36,478 bases of DNA. It comes from Verrucomicrobiales bacterium. Lineage in GTDB: Bacteria; Verrucomicrobiota; Verrucomicrobiia; Verrucomicrobiales; DEV007. Every line of letters starts with the position of its first letter. Within the stretch, counting starts at the first letter, position 1. The stretch lies in NCBI GenBank assembly GCA_028280355.1, contig JANQMB010000239.1, positions 1 to 36,478 on the forward strand, written 5' to 3'. Of the stretch, positions 1 to 8,189 are shown one piece after another. Both the position numbers and the translations under genes were made by a program. The notes below the pieces were generated by a model. The model was not told the DNA's origin. It saw only the letters and a list, made by a program, of their open reading frames with translations, and searched no databases.

Positions 1-685
1 GCAGACCCGCGTCGGCGATGACTTCGGCGAGCTTGAGCGCCGTCAGCGGCGTCGTTTCAGCAGGCTTCAGTACGACCGTGTTGCCACAGGCCAGCGCCGG
101 CGCAATCTTCCAGGCCGCCATCAGCAGCGGGAAATTCCACGGGATGATCTGGCCGGCAACGCCGAGCGGCCGTGCCCGACGCCCCGGAAACGCATACTCG
201 AGCTTGTCGGCCCAGCCGGCGTAATAGAAGAAATGCGCCGCCACCAGCGGCAGGTCGACGTCGCGCGACTCCTTGATCGGCTTGCCGCCGTCCATGGTCT
301 CGAGGATCGCCAGCTCGCGCGCCCGCTCCTGGATCATGCGGGCGATGCGGTAGAGATATTTGCCGCGCTCGGCCGCCGGCATCTTGCCCCAGGGGTCGGA
401 GAGGGCCCGCCGCGCCGCTTTCACCGCGAGGTCGACGTCCTCCCGCCCGCCTGCCGCGATGTCCGCCAGGCGCTTGCCGGTGGCCGGGTTGATCGAGCGG
501 AACGATCTGCCCGATGCGGCGGGCACGAACCCGCCGCCGACGAACAGCGGGTAGCGCTTCTTGAGCGGGACCGGCGTCGACTCCGGCGCCGGCGCGTATT
601 CCCAGGCGGACCCGAACTCGAGCGCGGGCTCGGCGGCGTGGTGCTTTTTGCCTTTGCCGCGGCCCCTTTTCGCTTTGTTGCCCAT
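1..685 (-). CDS. Aldehyde dehydrogenase, N-terminal part (gene runs off the left edge)
   Basis: Reading the minus strand from the ATG at 685 gives an open frame that is still open at base 1, so only about 228 N-terminal residues are present. They show the NAD(P)-binding half of the aldehyde dehydrogenase superfamily: INPATGKRLADI, LETMDGGKPIKESRDVD, then GVAGQIIPWNFPLLMAAWK and GNTVVLKPAETTP, which are the oxyanion Asn region and the Lys of the cofactor site. The family oxidises aldehydes to acids with NAD(P)+. The catalytic Cys and general-base Glu lie beyond the window edge. The first 20 residues are a Lys/Arg/Gly-rich tail (GNKAKRGRGKGKK) not typical of the fold, so a start further inside is possible. 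It follows the EF-hand gene on the same strand after a 68-base gap. The family call is firm; the substrate is unknown. Confidence 0.92.
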   Translation of the reverse strand, partial: MGNKAKRGRGKGKKHHAAEPALEFGSAWEYAPAPESTPVPLKKRYPLFVGGGFVPAASGRSFRSINPATGKRLADIAAGGREDVDLAVKAARRALSDPWGKMPAAERGKYLYRIARMIQERARELAILETMDGGKPIKESRDVDLPLVAAHFFYYAGWADKLEYAFPGRRARPLGVAGQIIPWNFPLLMAAWKIAPALACGNTVVLKPAETTPLTALKLAEVIADAGL

Positions 686-753
686 CGGCCGACCCTACCG
701 CCGGGGGGGTGCCGAAGTAAAGCGGGATGGGGTTCTCCCCCCAGTGCTGGCGG

Positions 754-1833
754 CTACGGCTTCTCGCCCTCTTTCTGGAACACCACCACGTTGTAGCCCT
801 CGTCCTCGATCCCGGCGCTGCGCTCGAGGATCGTCTTCGCCCCCTCGCCGGGCGGGCGGATGCGGATGAAGGAGGTCATGGCGCTGCTGGTGGCGACGGC
901 GGTGCGGGCGTCGGTGTAGAAGACGCCGTCCGGGGTGGAGCCGTCGAACACGGCGATGCGGCCGTCCTCTTTGAGCAGCAGGGTCACCGCGTGGGTGAAC
1001 GGCCCGTAGGGTACCACGTCGGTGTCGGCGTCGACGTGCTCGACGTGGTTCCAGCGCTGTGGGACCGGCGACATGATCGACGCGTAGGGCGTCCACATCA
1101 CCACCGGGCCGCGGCGCAGCTGGGCGAGGAGCTTCTCCTCCAGCGCCGCGAGTTCCCCGGGCGCGTATTTGACCGTGATGTGCCTCTTCGCGGTGTCGGC
1201 GGCCGGCGTCTCCTCAGGGCGCAGCGAGAAGTTCTCGGCGCGGAGGTTCGAGACGGTGCCGTTCCACTCGATGACGTCGGAGTTGACCATGTAGCTGGTC
1301 CAGGGCGCCCAGCCGTGGTAGCCGCCGTATTTGGCGACGTTGAGCGGGTGTGTGAAGGCGGCCTTCTCGAGCTCCTCGCGGGCGTCGAACTTCGGCGTCG
1401 CGCCATGGAAGTGGATCAACACGCTGGAGAGGGCGTTGTAGGAACACTGTGAGAAGCGGCCCTCGAAGAGCTTGGCGTCCTCCGGGGCGATCGACTTCTT
1501 GTGGGCGGCGGCGGCGCTGATGTCGGCCTTGATCTCGTCGGGGGTGATGGCGCCGTCGCGGTCGGCGTCGACGCGGGCGAACTCCCAGTGGATGGCCATG
1601 CCGATCCCCTGTTTGTCGGCCTTCTCTGGGTCCGGGGTCCGCGAGAGGGCGGCGACGAACATCTCCTGCATGCTGACCTTGCCGTCCTTGTCGGCGTCGT
1701 GGATCTCGACGAAATGGCGGATGCCCTCCTCGGCGCCCGCGGGCAGGTCCTCGGCGCCTGCGGGCGTCGTGGCGAATGCGGAGGCGAGGGCGAGTGTCGC
1801 GATGTGGCGGCGGTGGGGCTGGCTGGCGGGCAT
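754..1833 (-). CDS. Secreted EF-hand protein with probable C39-like cysteine-peptidase fold
   Basis: 359 residues. Residues 1-27 are a probable signal peptide (basic start, Ala/Leu-rich core, cleavage near PAGA-E). Two canonical EF-hand calcium loops follow, DADKDGKVSMQE at 46-57 and DADRDGAITPDE at 89-100, with Asp at positions 1, 3 and 5 and Glu at 12. The C-terminal half has the order of a C39-like papain fold: FSQCSYNALSSVL (Cys130), YGPFTHAVTLLL (His281) and IAVFDGST (Asp297), which would be the Cys-His-Asp triad. The expected role is an exported, calcium-dependent peptidase or peptidase-like protein. The EF-hands and signal peptide are directly visible; the peptidase fold is inferred from motif order and spacing and could be an inactive relative. 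It lies between the DUF3817 gene and the aldehyde dehydrogenase on the same strand, with 157 bases upstream holding a small GTCAG/CTGAC hairpin (1902-1919). Confidence 0.85.
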   Translation of the reverse strand: MPASQPHRRHIATLALASAFATTPAGAEDLPAGAEEGIRHFVEIHDADKDGKVSMQEMFVAALSRTPDPEKADKQGIGMAIHWEFARVDADRDGAITPDEIKADISAAAAHKKSIAPEDAKLFEGRFSQCSYNALSSVLIHFHGATPKFDAREELEKAAFTHPLNVAKYGGYHGWAPWTSYMVNSDVIEWNGTVSNLRAENFSLRPEETPAADTAKRHITVKYAPGELAALEEKLLAQLRRGPVVMWTPYASIMSPVPQRWNHVEHVDADTDVVPYGPFTHAVTLLLKEDGRIAVFDGSTPDGVFYTDARTAVATSSAMTSFIRIRPPGEGAKTILERSAGIEDEGYNVVVFQKEGEKP

Positions 1834-1990
1834 GCTGATGGTCTTGGGTTTGTTGGCTCCTTCCCCATACGGGGGGTCGGTAGGGGTACCAACGCTCCGG
1901 GGTCAGGTTTTTGTCTGACGAACTTGGGGAGAGGCCGCCCCGCCTGGGCGTTTTGCCCTTCTCGGACCACGGCCGGCCCCGCGCCGTGGG

Positions 1991-2290
1991 TCAGTCGCCG
2001 CCGTCCTCCGCCTTCAGGCGGTGGTCGATCGCAAAGGGGCCGAAGGGCAGCAGGGCGGCGAGGAAGGGGCCGAGCGCCTTCTTGACGCTCCACCGGTGTT
2101 CGAGTTTGGCGTCGAGCAGCGCCCAGCAGAAGAGGACGAACAGCACGCCGTGGATCCAGCCGACGTACCGCACGGCGAGCGGTTGCCCGGCGAAATACTT
2201 CAATGGCATGGCGATGCCGAGCAGGACGAGGAAGGAGACGCCCTCGATCATGCCGATGGCGCGCAGGCGGCCGATGGATGTCTGCAACAT
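1991..2290 (-). CDS. DUF3817-type small integral membrane protein
   Basis: 99 residues from the ATG at 2290. The pattern fits the DUF3817 family of small membrane proteins: an N-terminal IGRLRAIGMIEGVSFLVLL helix, then MPLKYFAG, VRYVGWIHGVLFVLFCWALL as a second helix, and a third hydrophobic stretch LGPFLAALLPFGPF followed by a charged tail. About three membrane segments are visible. The frame continues upstream of this start, but that extension is Pro/Arg/Gly-rich and would run towards the neighbouring phosphoesterase, so the MLQTSIG start is preferred even though no strong Shine-Dalgarno sequence precedes it. The molecular function of the family is unknown. It sits 77 bases after the metallophosphoesterase on the same strand and may share its transcript. 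Confidence 0.85.
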   Translation of the reverse strand: MLQTSIGRLRAIGMIEGVSFLVLLGIAMPLKYFAGQPLAVRYVGWIHGVLFVLFCWALLDAKLEHRWSVKKALGPFLAALLPFGPFAIDHRLKAEDGGD

Positions 2291-2367
2291 AGGGGGGGAT
2301 CTAGATACGGCGGCGGCAATGTGGGGCACGACCGGGACGAGGACGAGCGGAAATCGCCCCCCGGGGG

Positions 2368-3231
2368 CTACATCCCCTTGAGCTCCACGAAACGGTGGCT
2401 CAGGGTTCCGTCCGCCGAGGCGTCCCACCACCGGAAACCCAGCGGGCGCCCGTCGAAGTTCTTGCTGGTGGTCTCCCCGTTGACCATCTGCATGCCCTTG
2501 TACTCCTTGACGACCAGCCGGTGCGTGTGGCCGGCGAGGAGGGCCACCACGCCGTTCTCCTCACATAGCGCCAGGAGTTCGCCGCGCTTGGCGGGGCCGA
2601 TGTTGAAGTAGCTCTCCTCCTCGTCGGGCTCCTGCACGAACAGCGGGTAGTGGGTCACGACCACCACCGGGTTTCCCCTCGCCTTCGCCCGGGCCAGCGA
2701 CTTCCGGAACCAGGCGTCGTGCTTCTCCGACTCGCCCTCCAGGGGCGCCTTCCACAGCTGCGTGTTGGCGACCACGAAGGTGTAGCCCTTGTGTTCGACG
2801 GTGAAGTAGTCTTCCCCGATCTTCTTCCGATAGCGCTGGAGCGACGCCGCAGTGGGGCGGTTCTCGACGTCGTGGTTCCCCGCCGCGCAGTGGCAGGGGA
2901 TCTTGAACTTGGCGCGGATGCGGTTGAAGTCGGCGAAGGACTTGTCATCCGCCTTGTCGACGAGGTCGCCGCAGATGAGGACGAAGTCGGGTTCCAGCGC
3001 GTTGATCTGGTCCACCGCCAGCTCGAAGCTGCGCACGTCGTGTTCGTATCCCCCCATGCCGAGCTGGGTATCGCACATCTGCACGAAGGCGAAACCGCCC
3101 GCCGCCGCGTCGCCCGCCCGGTCGCGCTCGCCATCCCCGGTCGCCGCCCTCGGGCCGAGGGCGAAAGAGAGCCCCGCCAACAGGGCGATGGCTAGTGGGG
3201 GGAGGGAACGTCCGGCGCGACGGGGTTTCAT
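2368..3231 (-). CDS. Secreted calcineurin-like metallophosphoesterase (CPPED1-like)
   Basis: 287 residues from the ATG at 3231. This start places a basic, Leu/Ala-rich signal peptide (MKPRRAGRSLPPLAIALLAG) directly at the N terminus; an ATG 20 codons upstream would bury it. All metallophosphoesterase blocks are present in order: CDTQLG (Asp54, Gln56), CGDLVDK (Asp89), AGNHDVE (Asn119, His120), VTHYPLF (His194) and AGHTHRL (His235, His237). The D-x-Q in the first block, where classical members have D-x-H, and the DTQLGMGGY context resemble the CPPED1/CSTP1 branch. Members hydrolyse phosphoesters with a dinuclear metal centre. The signal peptide implies a periplasmic or extracellular phosphatase or phosphodiesterase. 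The exact substrate cannot be read from the sequence. It is first of the minus-strand group running to the left edge. Confidence 0.93.
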   Translation of the reverse strand: MKPRRAGRSLPPLAIALLAGLSFALGPRAATGDGERDRAGDAAAGGFAFVQMCDTQLGMGGYEHDVRSFELAVDQINALEPDFVLICGDLVDKADDKSFADFNRIRAKFKIPCHCAAGNHDVENRPTAASLQRYRKKIGEDYFTVEHKGYTFVVANTQLWKAPLEGESEKHDAWFRKSLARAKARGNPVVVVTHYPLFVQEPDEEESYFNIGPAKRGELLALCEENGVVALLAGHTHRLVVKEYKGMQMVNGETTSKNFDGRPLGFRWWDASADGTLSHRFVELKGM

Positions 3232-3531
3232 GGCGACCCGACGGTAGCTGTCCGGCGCCCCGGAGGCACGCGGATTCTGGCAGTGTCCCAACTAGAGGTC
3301 GCGTGTCCTAATGTAACGGTTCTTGGAATCGAAAGATCCCATAAATGTCTGGCTAGGGCGGGGGCTAAGGGCTTTTTGGCTTCGGGGAGCCTGGGGCGGC
3401 GGCATCTCCAACCTCGCAATGCCCACACTTCGGCTTGTCGTCGGGCTGTCGATGTCTGTGGAATTTTGGCTGTTGATCCCGGTTGGATTCTGAAGATTAC
3501 AATGGCCGCGTTGCCGACGGAGGATGGTCGC
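3232..3531. other. Intergenic stretch, less GC-rich, no gene seen
   Basis: 300 bases upstream of the phosphoesterase and downstream of the small gene at 3532-3765. Base composition falls visibly compared with the flanks (runs such as CCTAATGTAACGGTTCTTGG). Open frames crossing it on both strands have no recognisable motif and no coding character. It probably holds the phosphoesterase promoter, but no convincing -35/-10 pair was found. Confidence 0.5.
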
Positions 3532-3765
3532 CTACTCTTCCGGTGGGGGAGGGAGGTCGTTCTCGCGCATCCACTGGCCAAACCTCTTGCCGAGAGCCCG
3601 CCTCACATCGGTTCGGGTAAGGGGGTAACCCAGCCTCTTCTCCATCGCGGTGCGCACGAAGTCGATCGTGTCGTTATGCTTGTCGAGCAGATCCCGGTTG
3701 CCGGGGTCGCGCTTGTGGTCGTACCACGCCTCCAGCGCAGCCTCAATGCTAGCCCTCGTAGGCAT
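3532..3765 (-). CDS. Small hypothetical protein, second gene of an unrecognised pair
   Basis: 77 residues, not recognised. The protein is charged and predicted helical, with no membrane segment or signal peptide: IEAALEAWYDHKRDP, then NRDLLDKHNDTIDFVRTAMEKRLGYPLTRTDVRRALGKRF, ending in a Pro/Glu tail. The middle stretch (YPLTRTDVRRALGKRFGQW) could be a small helical DNA- or protein-binding unit, but no family can be named. Its ATG lies 17 bases inside the end of the upstream gene (3749-4243), typical of translational coupling, so the two are probably one operon and their products may act together. The DNA here is visibly less GC-rich than the flanking genes, which suggests acquisition from elsewhere. 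Confidence 0.6.
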   Translation of the reverse strand: MPTRASIEAALEAWYDHKRDPGNRDLLDKHNDTIDFVRTAMEKRLGYPLTRTDVRRALGKRFGQWMRENDLPPPPEE

Positions 3766-4243
3766 CCTCGACCAGTGCCGTCAGTGCCTTGGTTCTCTCG
3801 GGCGATTCCTCGCCGTGCCAGGTGTCGAACGAGATCCTTAGTCCCTTAAGCGCGGTCGCGAGTTTCGTCGGGTCGAAGCTGATTGCCCTGAGAATCTCTT
3901 TTTCCACCCGCGGCACCCAGTCGGTGAGGACCTCACCGCTAGTCATCAAGGCCGTTGTGACGATCCTGTGAGCCCTCAGCGAGCCCGGAGAATTGTCGGT
4001 GCCGTGCATCATGAGTTCCATGAAGTTCACGTAGGAGACCAAGCTGTGCCACTGATAGAGGGTCTCGGTAAAGGCGGCGGTCTCGGATTTCCCTTCTTCG
4101 CTGACTTTCTTACTGATGTCGCTGATGGCCCACTGAGCCCAGCCCCAAGCCTCCGCGTCAGAGGTAGAGGAGGGCGCACTTTCGCCGGCCGGCCGGTCGC
4201 TGAAGTGCATCTGTTCGTCGGCGGGACTGGCGGTCTTGGGCAT
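3749..4243 (-). CDS. Hypothetical cytoplasmic protein, first gene of an unrecognised pair
   Basis: 164 residues from the ATG at 4243, not recognised. After a Ser/Pro/Asp-rich start the protein looks alpha-helical and soluble: AEAWGWAQWAISDISKKV, a Trp/Tyr/Met-rich segment (LYQWHSLVSYVNFMELMMHG), and a C-terminal amphipathic part with SFDTWHGEESPER. No catalytic motif, signal peptide or membrane span is seen. The frame runs upstream to 4351, but a promoter-like pair at 4269-4296 lies inside that extension and would start transcription near 4262, so the ATG at 4243 is preferred. Its end overlaps the start of the 77-residue gene by 17 bases. Candidate roles include a toxin-antitoxin-like or defence-accessory pair, but nothing in the sequence proves one. 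Confidence 0.62.
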   Translation of the reverse strand: MPKTASPADEQMHFSDRPAGESAPSSTSDAEAWGWAQWAISDISKKVSEEGKSETAAFTETLYQWHSLVSYVNFMELMMHGTDNSPGSLRAHRIVTTALMTSGEVLTDWVPRVEKEILRAISFDPTKLATALKGLRISFDTWHGEESPERTKALTALVEDAYEG

Positions 4244-4268
4244 CGGCGCGAAGCTGGTTCCTACTAGT

Positions 4269-4296
4269 CTAATATCGAGGGGGGGAGGGTGGTCAA
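4269..4296 (-). promoter_or_regulatory. Sigma-70-like promoter for the 4243/3765 gene pair
   Basis: On the minus strand TTGACC (4296-4291) is followed after 16 bases by TATTAG (4274-4269). The predicted start near 4262 would leave a short leader of about 20 bases before the ATG at 4243, with AGGAA inside it as a weak ribosome site. Both hexamers are close to consensus. Confidence 0.5.
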
Positions 4297-4303
4297 CCCT
4301 CCC
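4283..4303. promoter_or_regulatory. Inverted repeat overlapping the -35 box, operator candidate
   Basis: GGGAGGGT (4283-4290), a 5-base spacer, then ACCCTCCC (4296-4303): a perfect 8-base dyad. It covers the TTGACC -35 element of the preceding promoter. No T-run follows it in the direction of transcription, so a repressor site is more likely than a terminator. Confidence 0.45.
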
Positions 4304-4736
4304 TAAAAAATACGATCCAGCGGGTATCCTCCGTAGGAAAGATACCAGCAAAGAAGACAGATTTCAAAATTTACACATTCTGTTTAACATGTCCGAAACT
4401 CCCAGGTTTAGCTGCCCTGCCCCATTCCTGATATCATCGAGGTCGGGGAGCCGTCTCCGAAAGCGGTTCTCCTGGCGAAGGTGCTAAAGTAGCGGGGGGG
4501 GCGTCTGCGCCCCTGCCGGAGCAACTTCTCTCAGGCCGCACCCGGGGCAACTCCCGACCTCCCCGGCTTGGGTGCGCTCGGCGTCGAGCCGCTGTCGGCA
4601 AGAATCGCATTCGAATTTCATATCCCCTGGCGGCGCGGGCCTTGCTCAAATCGGTAGAGGTCAGGGATGGCACCCTGCAGGTGCGTATCGGCTTTTAGGC
4701 TTGTCGCGCCGCCCGGCGACCCTCAGGCTCGACCGC
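4304..4736. other. Intergenic region between divergent genes, no gene seen
   Basis: About 430 bases. The left part (to about 4440) is AT-richer, with ATTTCAAAATTTACACATTC and TGTTTAACAT; the right part is GC-rich with a run of eight G at 4494-4501. Short open frames on both strands lack coding character. A TTCGAAT string near 4610 resembles a tRNA T-loop but has no matching cloverleaf. Confidence 0.5.
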
Positions 4737-5417
4737 ATGAGGTTCCCGCTCATCGCGATCGCTTGGGTCGCCCTCGGCGGCGGCGCCCCGGCGCAGGAGG
4801 TGCTGCCGATCAGCGTGCGCACCTTCGAGCGCGACGGCATGGGTGGGGCCGGCACCTTCGGGGCGGACGACAGGCGCGCCGCGGCGCCGAAGGGGCCGCC
4901 GGTCATCAGCTCGACCGACCAGAAACAGACCTACAAGCACTACGACGTCGACCTCACCAACCGCTCCCGCTCGGCGGCCAAAGGGTTGCGGATGGACTAC
5001 GTGATCTACACGGTCTCGGGCGACGGGCGGCTGATCTCCAACTCCGCCTCGGCGCCGGTCGAGTCCCTCGCCGCCGGCGCCCGCGCCTCGCTCAAGACGC
5101 GGGGCGCCACGCTCATCCGCAGCAAGACGACCACCAAGACGGTCGATGTCGGTCCCGGCAACCGCGTCCGCACCGGCTCGGAGACCAGCCGCTCGAAAGA
5201 GCGGTTCGGGGGGATCTGGGTGCGCGTCTACGCCGGCGACAAGCTGGTTGGCGAAGGGCGCGATCTGACCGCGGAGCTCGAGAAACTGAAACCGGCCTGG
5301 AAGGCGCCGGACAGGGGCGGGCGCCCCTCGACCGAGGCGGGGATTTCCTTGCCGGAGATCGAGATCAAGCCGCCCCGGCCGCCCGCGAAACCCCCGCTCC
5401 CCAAGCCCCCCTTCTAG
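4737..5417 (+). CDS. Secreted hypothetical protein with proline-rich C terminus
   Basis: 226 residues. The ATG at 4737 is preferred to upstream in-frame starts because it gives a compact signal peptide (MRFPLIAIAWVALGGG, cleavage near GAPAQ-E). The mature part is mainly beta-type: YKHYDVDLTNRSRSAAKGLRMDYVIYTVSG reads like one strand-rich immunoglobulin-like domain with the wording 'X-V-x-L-T-N-x-S', often seen in verrucomicrobial secreted proteins. A Thr/Lys-rich loop (LIRSKTTTKTVD) and GGIWVRVYAGDKLVGE follow. The last 25 residues are Pro/Lys-rich (PPRPPAKPPLPKPPF). No enzyme motif is visible. It precedes the glycosyltransferase-sulfotransferase gene on the same strand after about 200 bases, so co-function is possible but unproven. 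Confidence 0.8.
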   Translation: MRFPLIAIAWVALGGGAPAQEVLPISVRTFERDGMGGAGTFGADDRRAAAPKGPPVISSTDQKQTYKHYDVDLTNRSRSAAKGLRMDYVIYTVSGDGRLISNSASAPVESLAAGARASLKTRGATLIRSKTTTKTVDVGPGNRVRTGSETSRSKERFGGIWVRVYAGDKLVGEGRDLTAELEKLKPAWKAPDRGGRPSTEAGISLPEIEIKPPRPPAKPPLPKPPF

Positions 5418-5618
5418 GGGGCTGTGCCGGCTCCGGCCGGACGGTCGCGCGACCCCGGGGGGATCCGGGATGTCGAGTTTGAAGCTTTCGGCTTCGGGGC
5501 TTGAAATAGGCGGGGAGCGGAAGCACGATGCGGCGCTGTCACCCCCGGCGGGGTTCTCCTTGCCCGCCGGCGCCCCGGACAACGGGAGGTGGTGACATCG
5601 CAGCTATCGGATCGAAAC

Positions 5619-8189
5619 ATGGGTTCTCCCTCCTGGCTCAGTATAGGTGATGCGAAGCGCAAGAAGGGGATCGCCCCGATCCGGCGGAGGTACTTCGGGA
5701 TCTCCGACCTGAGCTTCCACGGGGCGGTCTACGCGCCGAACGCCCCGGGGGTCCGCTTCCACGTCGGGCTCGTCGACCCAGACGGCAACGTCCTCTTCGC
5801 CACCCGCGCCGACAAGAGGCCGCTCAAGCCGGAGGTGCCCGACGGCTATGGTTTCAGCCTGCCGGTGCCCTATGACTGGCTGACGCCGGCCGAGACGCCC
5901 CGCCTGTTCCAGTTCCGCATCCTCGAGACCGACGAGCTGTTCCCCGACGAGGCGCGCGAGCTGCCGGCGGAGCGGCTGCTGCGCAAGAAGGACCAGAAGA
6001 CCGAGGCCGGCACCGCCGTCCTGGCGCGCCTCAGGCACCTGGGCGAGGAGATCGCCGACAAGATCGGCCCGAAGACCCTGGTGGCGGGCACCCACGACAT
6101 GACCCGCACCGGGGCGCCGATGATCCTCCTCGAGATCATCAAACACCTCAGAGCCCGGCACGGGTACGAGACCGTGCTCCTCAGCCTCGGCCCGGGTGAC
6201 GCGCTGACCCCCGAGTTCGAGCGCCACAGCCTGGTGGTGATCGACAACCTGGCGCAGGCCTACAAGTCGTCGATCCTCGAGACCAAGGCGTTCCTCGTGG
6301 GTCTCGCCGAGATGTTCGACCGGCCGATCGCGCTGATCAACTCGCTGTGTTCGACCCGCCTGGCCGAGGCCTGCGGCGAGGCCGGCTTCGAGGTCCGCTC
6401 GCTCATCCACGAGTACCCATACGCCTTCGGCCCCGACTGGATACGGCGCCACATGCGCGCCGCCAGCGCGATGGTGATGCCCTGCGAGGACGTCCGCGAC
6501 AGCTACGTCGAAGAGGGCTACGCGCCGGCGGGCGACGGCGAAGAGGGGCCGACGATGTCGATCCTCCCGCAGGGCTGCTACCTCCTCGAGAAAGACCCGC
6601 TCGGCGCGGCCGAGCTCGAGGCCTTCGCCGAGGCCTTCCGCAGGGAGAACAAGATCGGCCCGGACGATCGCGTGGTCGTCTCCTGCGGGACCCTGGACTC
6701 GCGCAAGAGCTTCGACTGGTTCGCCGCGCTGGCTCGCCACCACGCCAAGACCGCGGGGGGCGCCCCGGTCACCCACTTCCTCTGGGTCGGGCGCGTCGCC
6801 GAGGAACAGCTGCTGTTCCACGCCGAGCACGACCTGAAGAAGCTGGGGCTCGCCGGCCGCCTCCACCACCTCGACGAGGTCGAGGACGTCCGTTTCGCCC
6901 TCGGCCTCGCCGACGTGTTCCTGCTCTGTTCGCGCATCGACCCGTTCCCGAGCGTCGTCCTCGAATCGTTCATGATGGGCCTCCCGGTGATCGGTTTCGA
7001 CTCCGGGCAGGGGAGCCGCGACATGATCCGCGAGACGGGCTTCGGGACGGTCGTCCCCTACCTGGACCTGGACGCCGCGGTGCGGGCGATCGACGAGCTG
7101 GCCGGGGGCTCCTGGAAGCGCGACCGCGTGCGGGCGCGGGGGATGGGCTTCGTCCGCGACCGGTTCCTCTACCGGGACTATGTGGACGCCCTGGCCGGCT
7201 GGCTGTTCCGGGGCGAGGCCCTGGGGGAGCTCGAGCCCGCCAGCGTCCGCTACTCCGCCGCCGCCGGGTCCGACGTGCTGCCGCCGGTGATGCTGGTCGG
7301 TTTCCACCGCTCCGGGACCTCCTACCTCTCACAGTATCTCCAATCGATCGGCGTGAACATGAAGCCCTCCGGGCAGTTCCTCGCCGGCGGCAAGGGCAAC
7401 CCCGACGGCCACTTCGAGGACCTCGGGGTCCTGGAGTACCAGTGTGACCTCATGTGGGATCGCCACGGGGGGTTCATGGACCGCTGGGGCGGGAGGCGCT
7501 GCATCTTTCTCCCCGACTACCCCACCAACTGGTCGAAATACGTCCCCGAGACCCGGGCCTTTTTCGACCACCTGGCGCAGCCCGAACCCTGGGGTTGGAA
7601 AGACCCGCGGACGCTGCTCTTCGTCGGCCTGTGGGGCAAGGTCGCCAAGGGGGCGGTCAAGGTCCTCGCCCTGCGGCACCCGCTGGAGATCTTCCTGTCG
7701 CTGATCCGGCGCCGCACCGACCCCTATTTCTTCGCCAACCCCCTCGCCCTCTTCGAGGCCTACGAGGGCTACCACCGCCGCGCCCTGAGGGACTTCGAGA
7801 AAAACCCCGACCGGTGGTTCGTCTTCCCGATGCCCCCGAGCGCCGGGGCGCTCGAGTCGCTGCGCGGCTTCCTCTCCGACCAGCTCGGAACCGAGCTCGG
7901 CGGGCCGGCCGACTTGGGCTTCTTCGACCCCTCGCAGTTCCACCGCCTCGAGATCCCGGAGGCGGTCCACGCGGAGTTCCGTGCCCACTTCCCCGAGGCA
8001 GCCGCCATCCACGACCGCTTCGCCGGGGCCGATGCCGACGTGCTCGACGCGGGCGGCAGCCCCTCGACGCCGGCCGAGAAGCTGGCCTGGTTGGACACCG
8101 CCCTTTCGGCCATGACCGGGGCGGAGTTCGACCTCCACCGGAAGCTGCAGGAGGGTATGCTCGGCCTCGACCACCACCTCAAACGATGA
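5619..8189 (+). CDS. GT4-type glycosyltransferase fused to a sulfotransferase
   Basis: 856 residues from the ATG at 5619; a GTG at 5589 would add 10 residues, and neither start has an ideal ribosome site. After an N-terminal beta-rich domain (about 1-145), residues 150-510 form a GT-B glycosyltransferase: TLVAGTHDMTRTGAPMILLE at the N lobe, VVSCGTLDSRKSFDW, and the nucleotide-sugar motif DPFPSVVLESFMMGLPV (Asp441-Glu449 and on), as in family GT4. From about residue 550 a sulfotransferase follows: the 5'-PAPS loop VGFHRSGTSYL (561-567 core) and the 3'-phosphate motif LRHPLEIFLSLIRR (from 685). The product probably adds a sugar to an extracellular polymer or glycolipid and sulfates the same or a neighbouring residue in the cytoplasm. 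The stop overlaps the next gene as ATGA (8186-8189), so the two are translationally coupled. Confidence 0.9.
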   Translation: MGSPSWLSIGDAKRKKGIAPIRRRYFGISDLSFHGAVYAPNAPGVRFHVGLVDPDGNVLFATRADKRPLKPEVPDGYGFSLPVPYDWLTPAETPRLFQFRILETDELFPDEARELPAERLLRKKDQKTEAGTAVLARLRHLGEEIADKIGPKTLVAGTHDMTRTGAPMILLEIIKHLRARHGYETVLLSLGPGDALTPEFERHSLVVIDNLAQAYKSSILETKAFLVGLAEMFDRPIALINSLCSTRLAEACGEAGFEVRSLIHEYPYAFGPDWIRRHMRAASAMVMPCEDVRDSYVEEGYAPAGDGEEGPTMSILPQGCYLLEKDPLGAAELEAFAEAFRRENKIGPDDRVVVSCGTLDSRKSFDWFAALARHHAKTAGGAPVTHFLWVGRVAEEQLLFHAEHDLKKLGLAGRLHHLDEVEDVRFALGLADVFLLCSRIDPFPSVVLESFMMGLPVIGFDSGQGSRDMIRETGFGTVVPYLDLDAAVRAIDELAGGSWKRDRVRARGMGFVRDRFLYRDYVDALAGWLFRGEALGELEPASVRYSAAAGSDVLPPVMLVGFHRSGTSYLSQYLQSIGVNMKPSGQFLAGGKGNPDGHFEDLGVLEYQCDLMWDRHGGFMDRWGGRRCIFLPDYPTNWSKYVPETRAFFDHLAQPEPWGWKDPRTLLFVGLWGKVAKGAVKVLALRHPLEIFLSLIRRRTDPYFFANPLALFEAYEGYHRRALRDFEKNPDRWFVFPMPPSAGALESLRGFLSDQLGTELGGPADLGFFDPSQFHRLEIPEAVHAEFRAHFPEAAAIHDRFAGADADVLDAGGSPSTPAEKLAWLDTALSAMTGAEFDLHRKLQEGMLGLDHHLKR

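Noticed and set aside
3532-4243. Firm toxin-antitoxin call for the two-gene unit
   Set aside because: Gene overlap and operator fit, but neither protein shows a known toxin or antitoxin motif, so only a hypothesis is recorded.
4283-4303. Inverted repeat as a Rho-independent terminator
   Set aside because: On either strand the stem is not followed by T residues, and it overlaps a -35 box.
4494-4501. Run of eight G as a phase-variable promoter element
   Set aside because: It lies over 200 bases from any start, with no promoter elements beside it.
4605-4620. T-loop-like TTCGAAT string suggesting a tRNA
   Set aside because: No matching acceptor, D or anticodon arms and no CCA end could be formed around it.
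5604-7307. 567-codon minus-strand frame opposite the glycosyltransferase
   Set aside because: The plus-strand frame has clear GT4 and sulfotransferase motifs; the reverse product has none.
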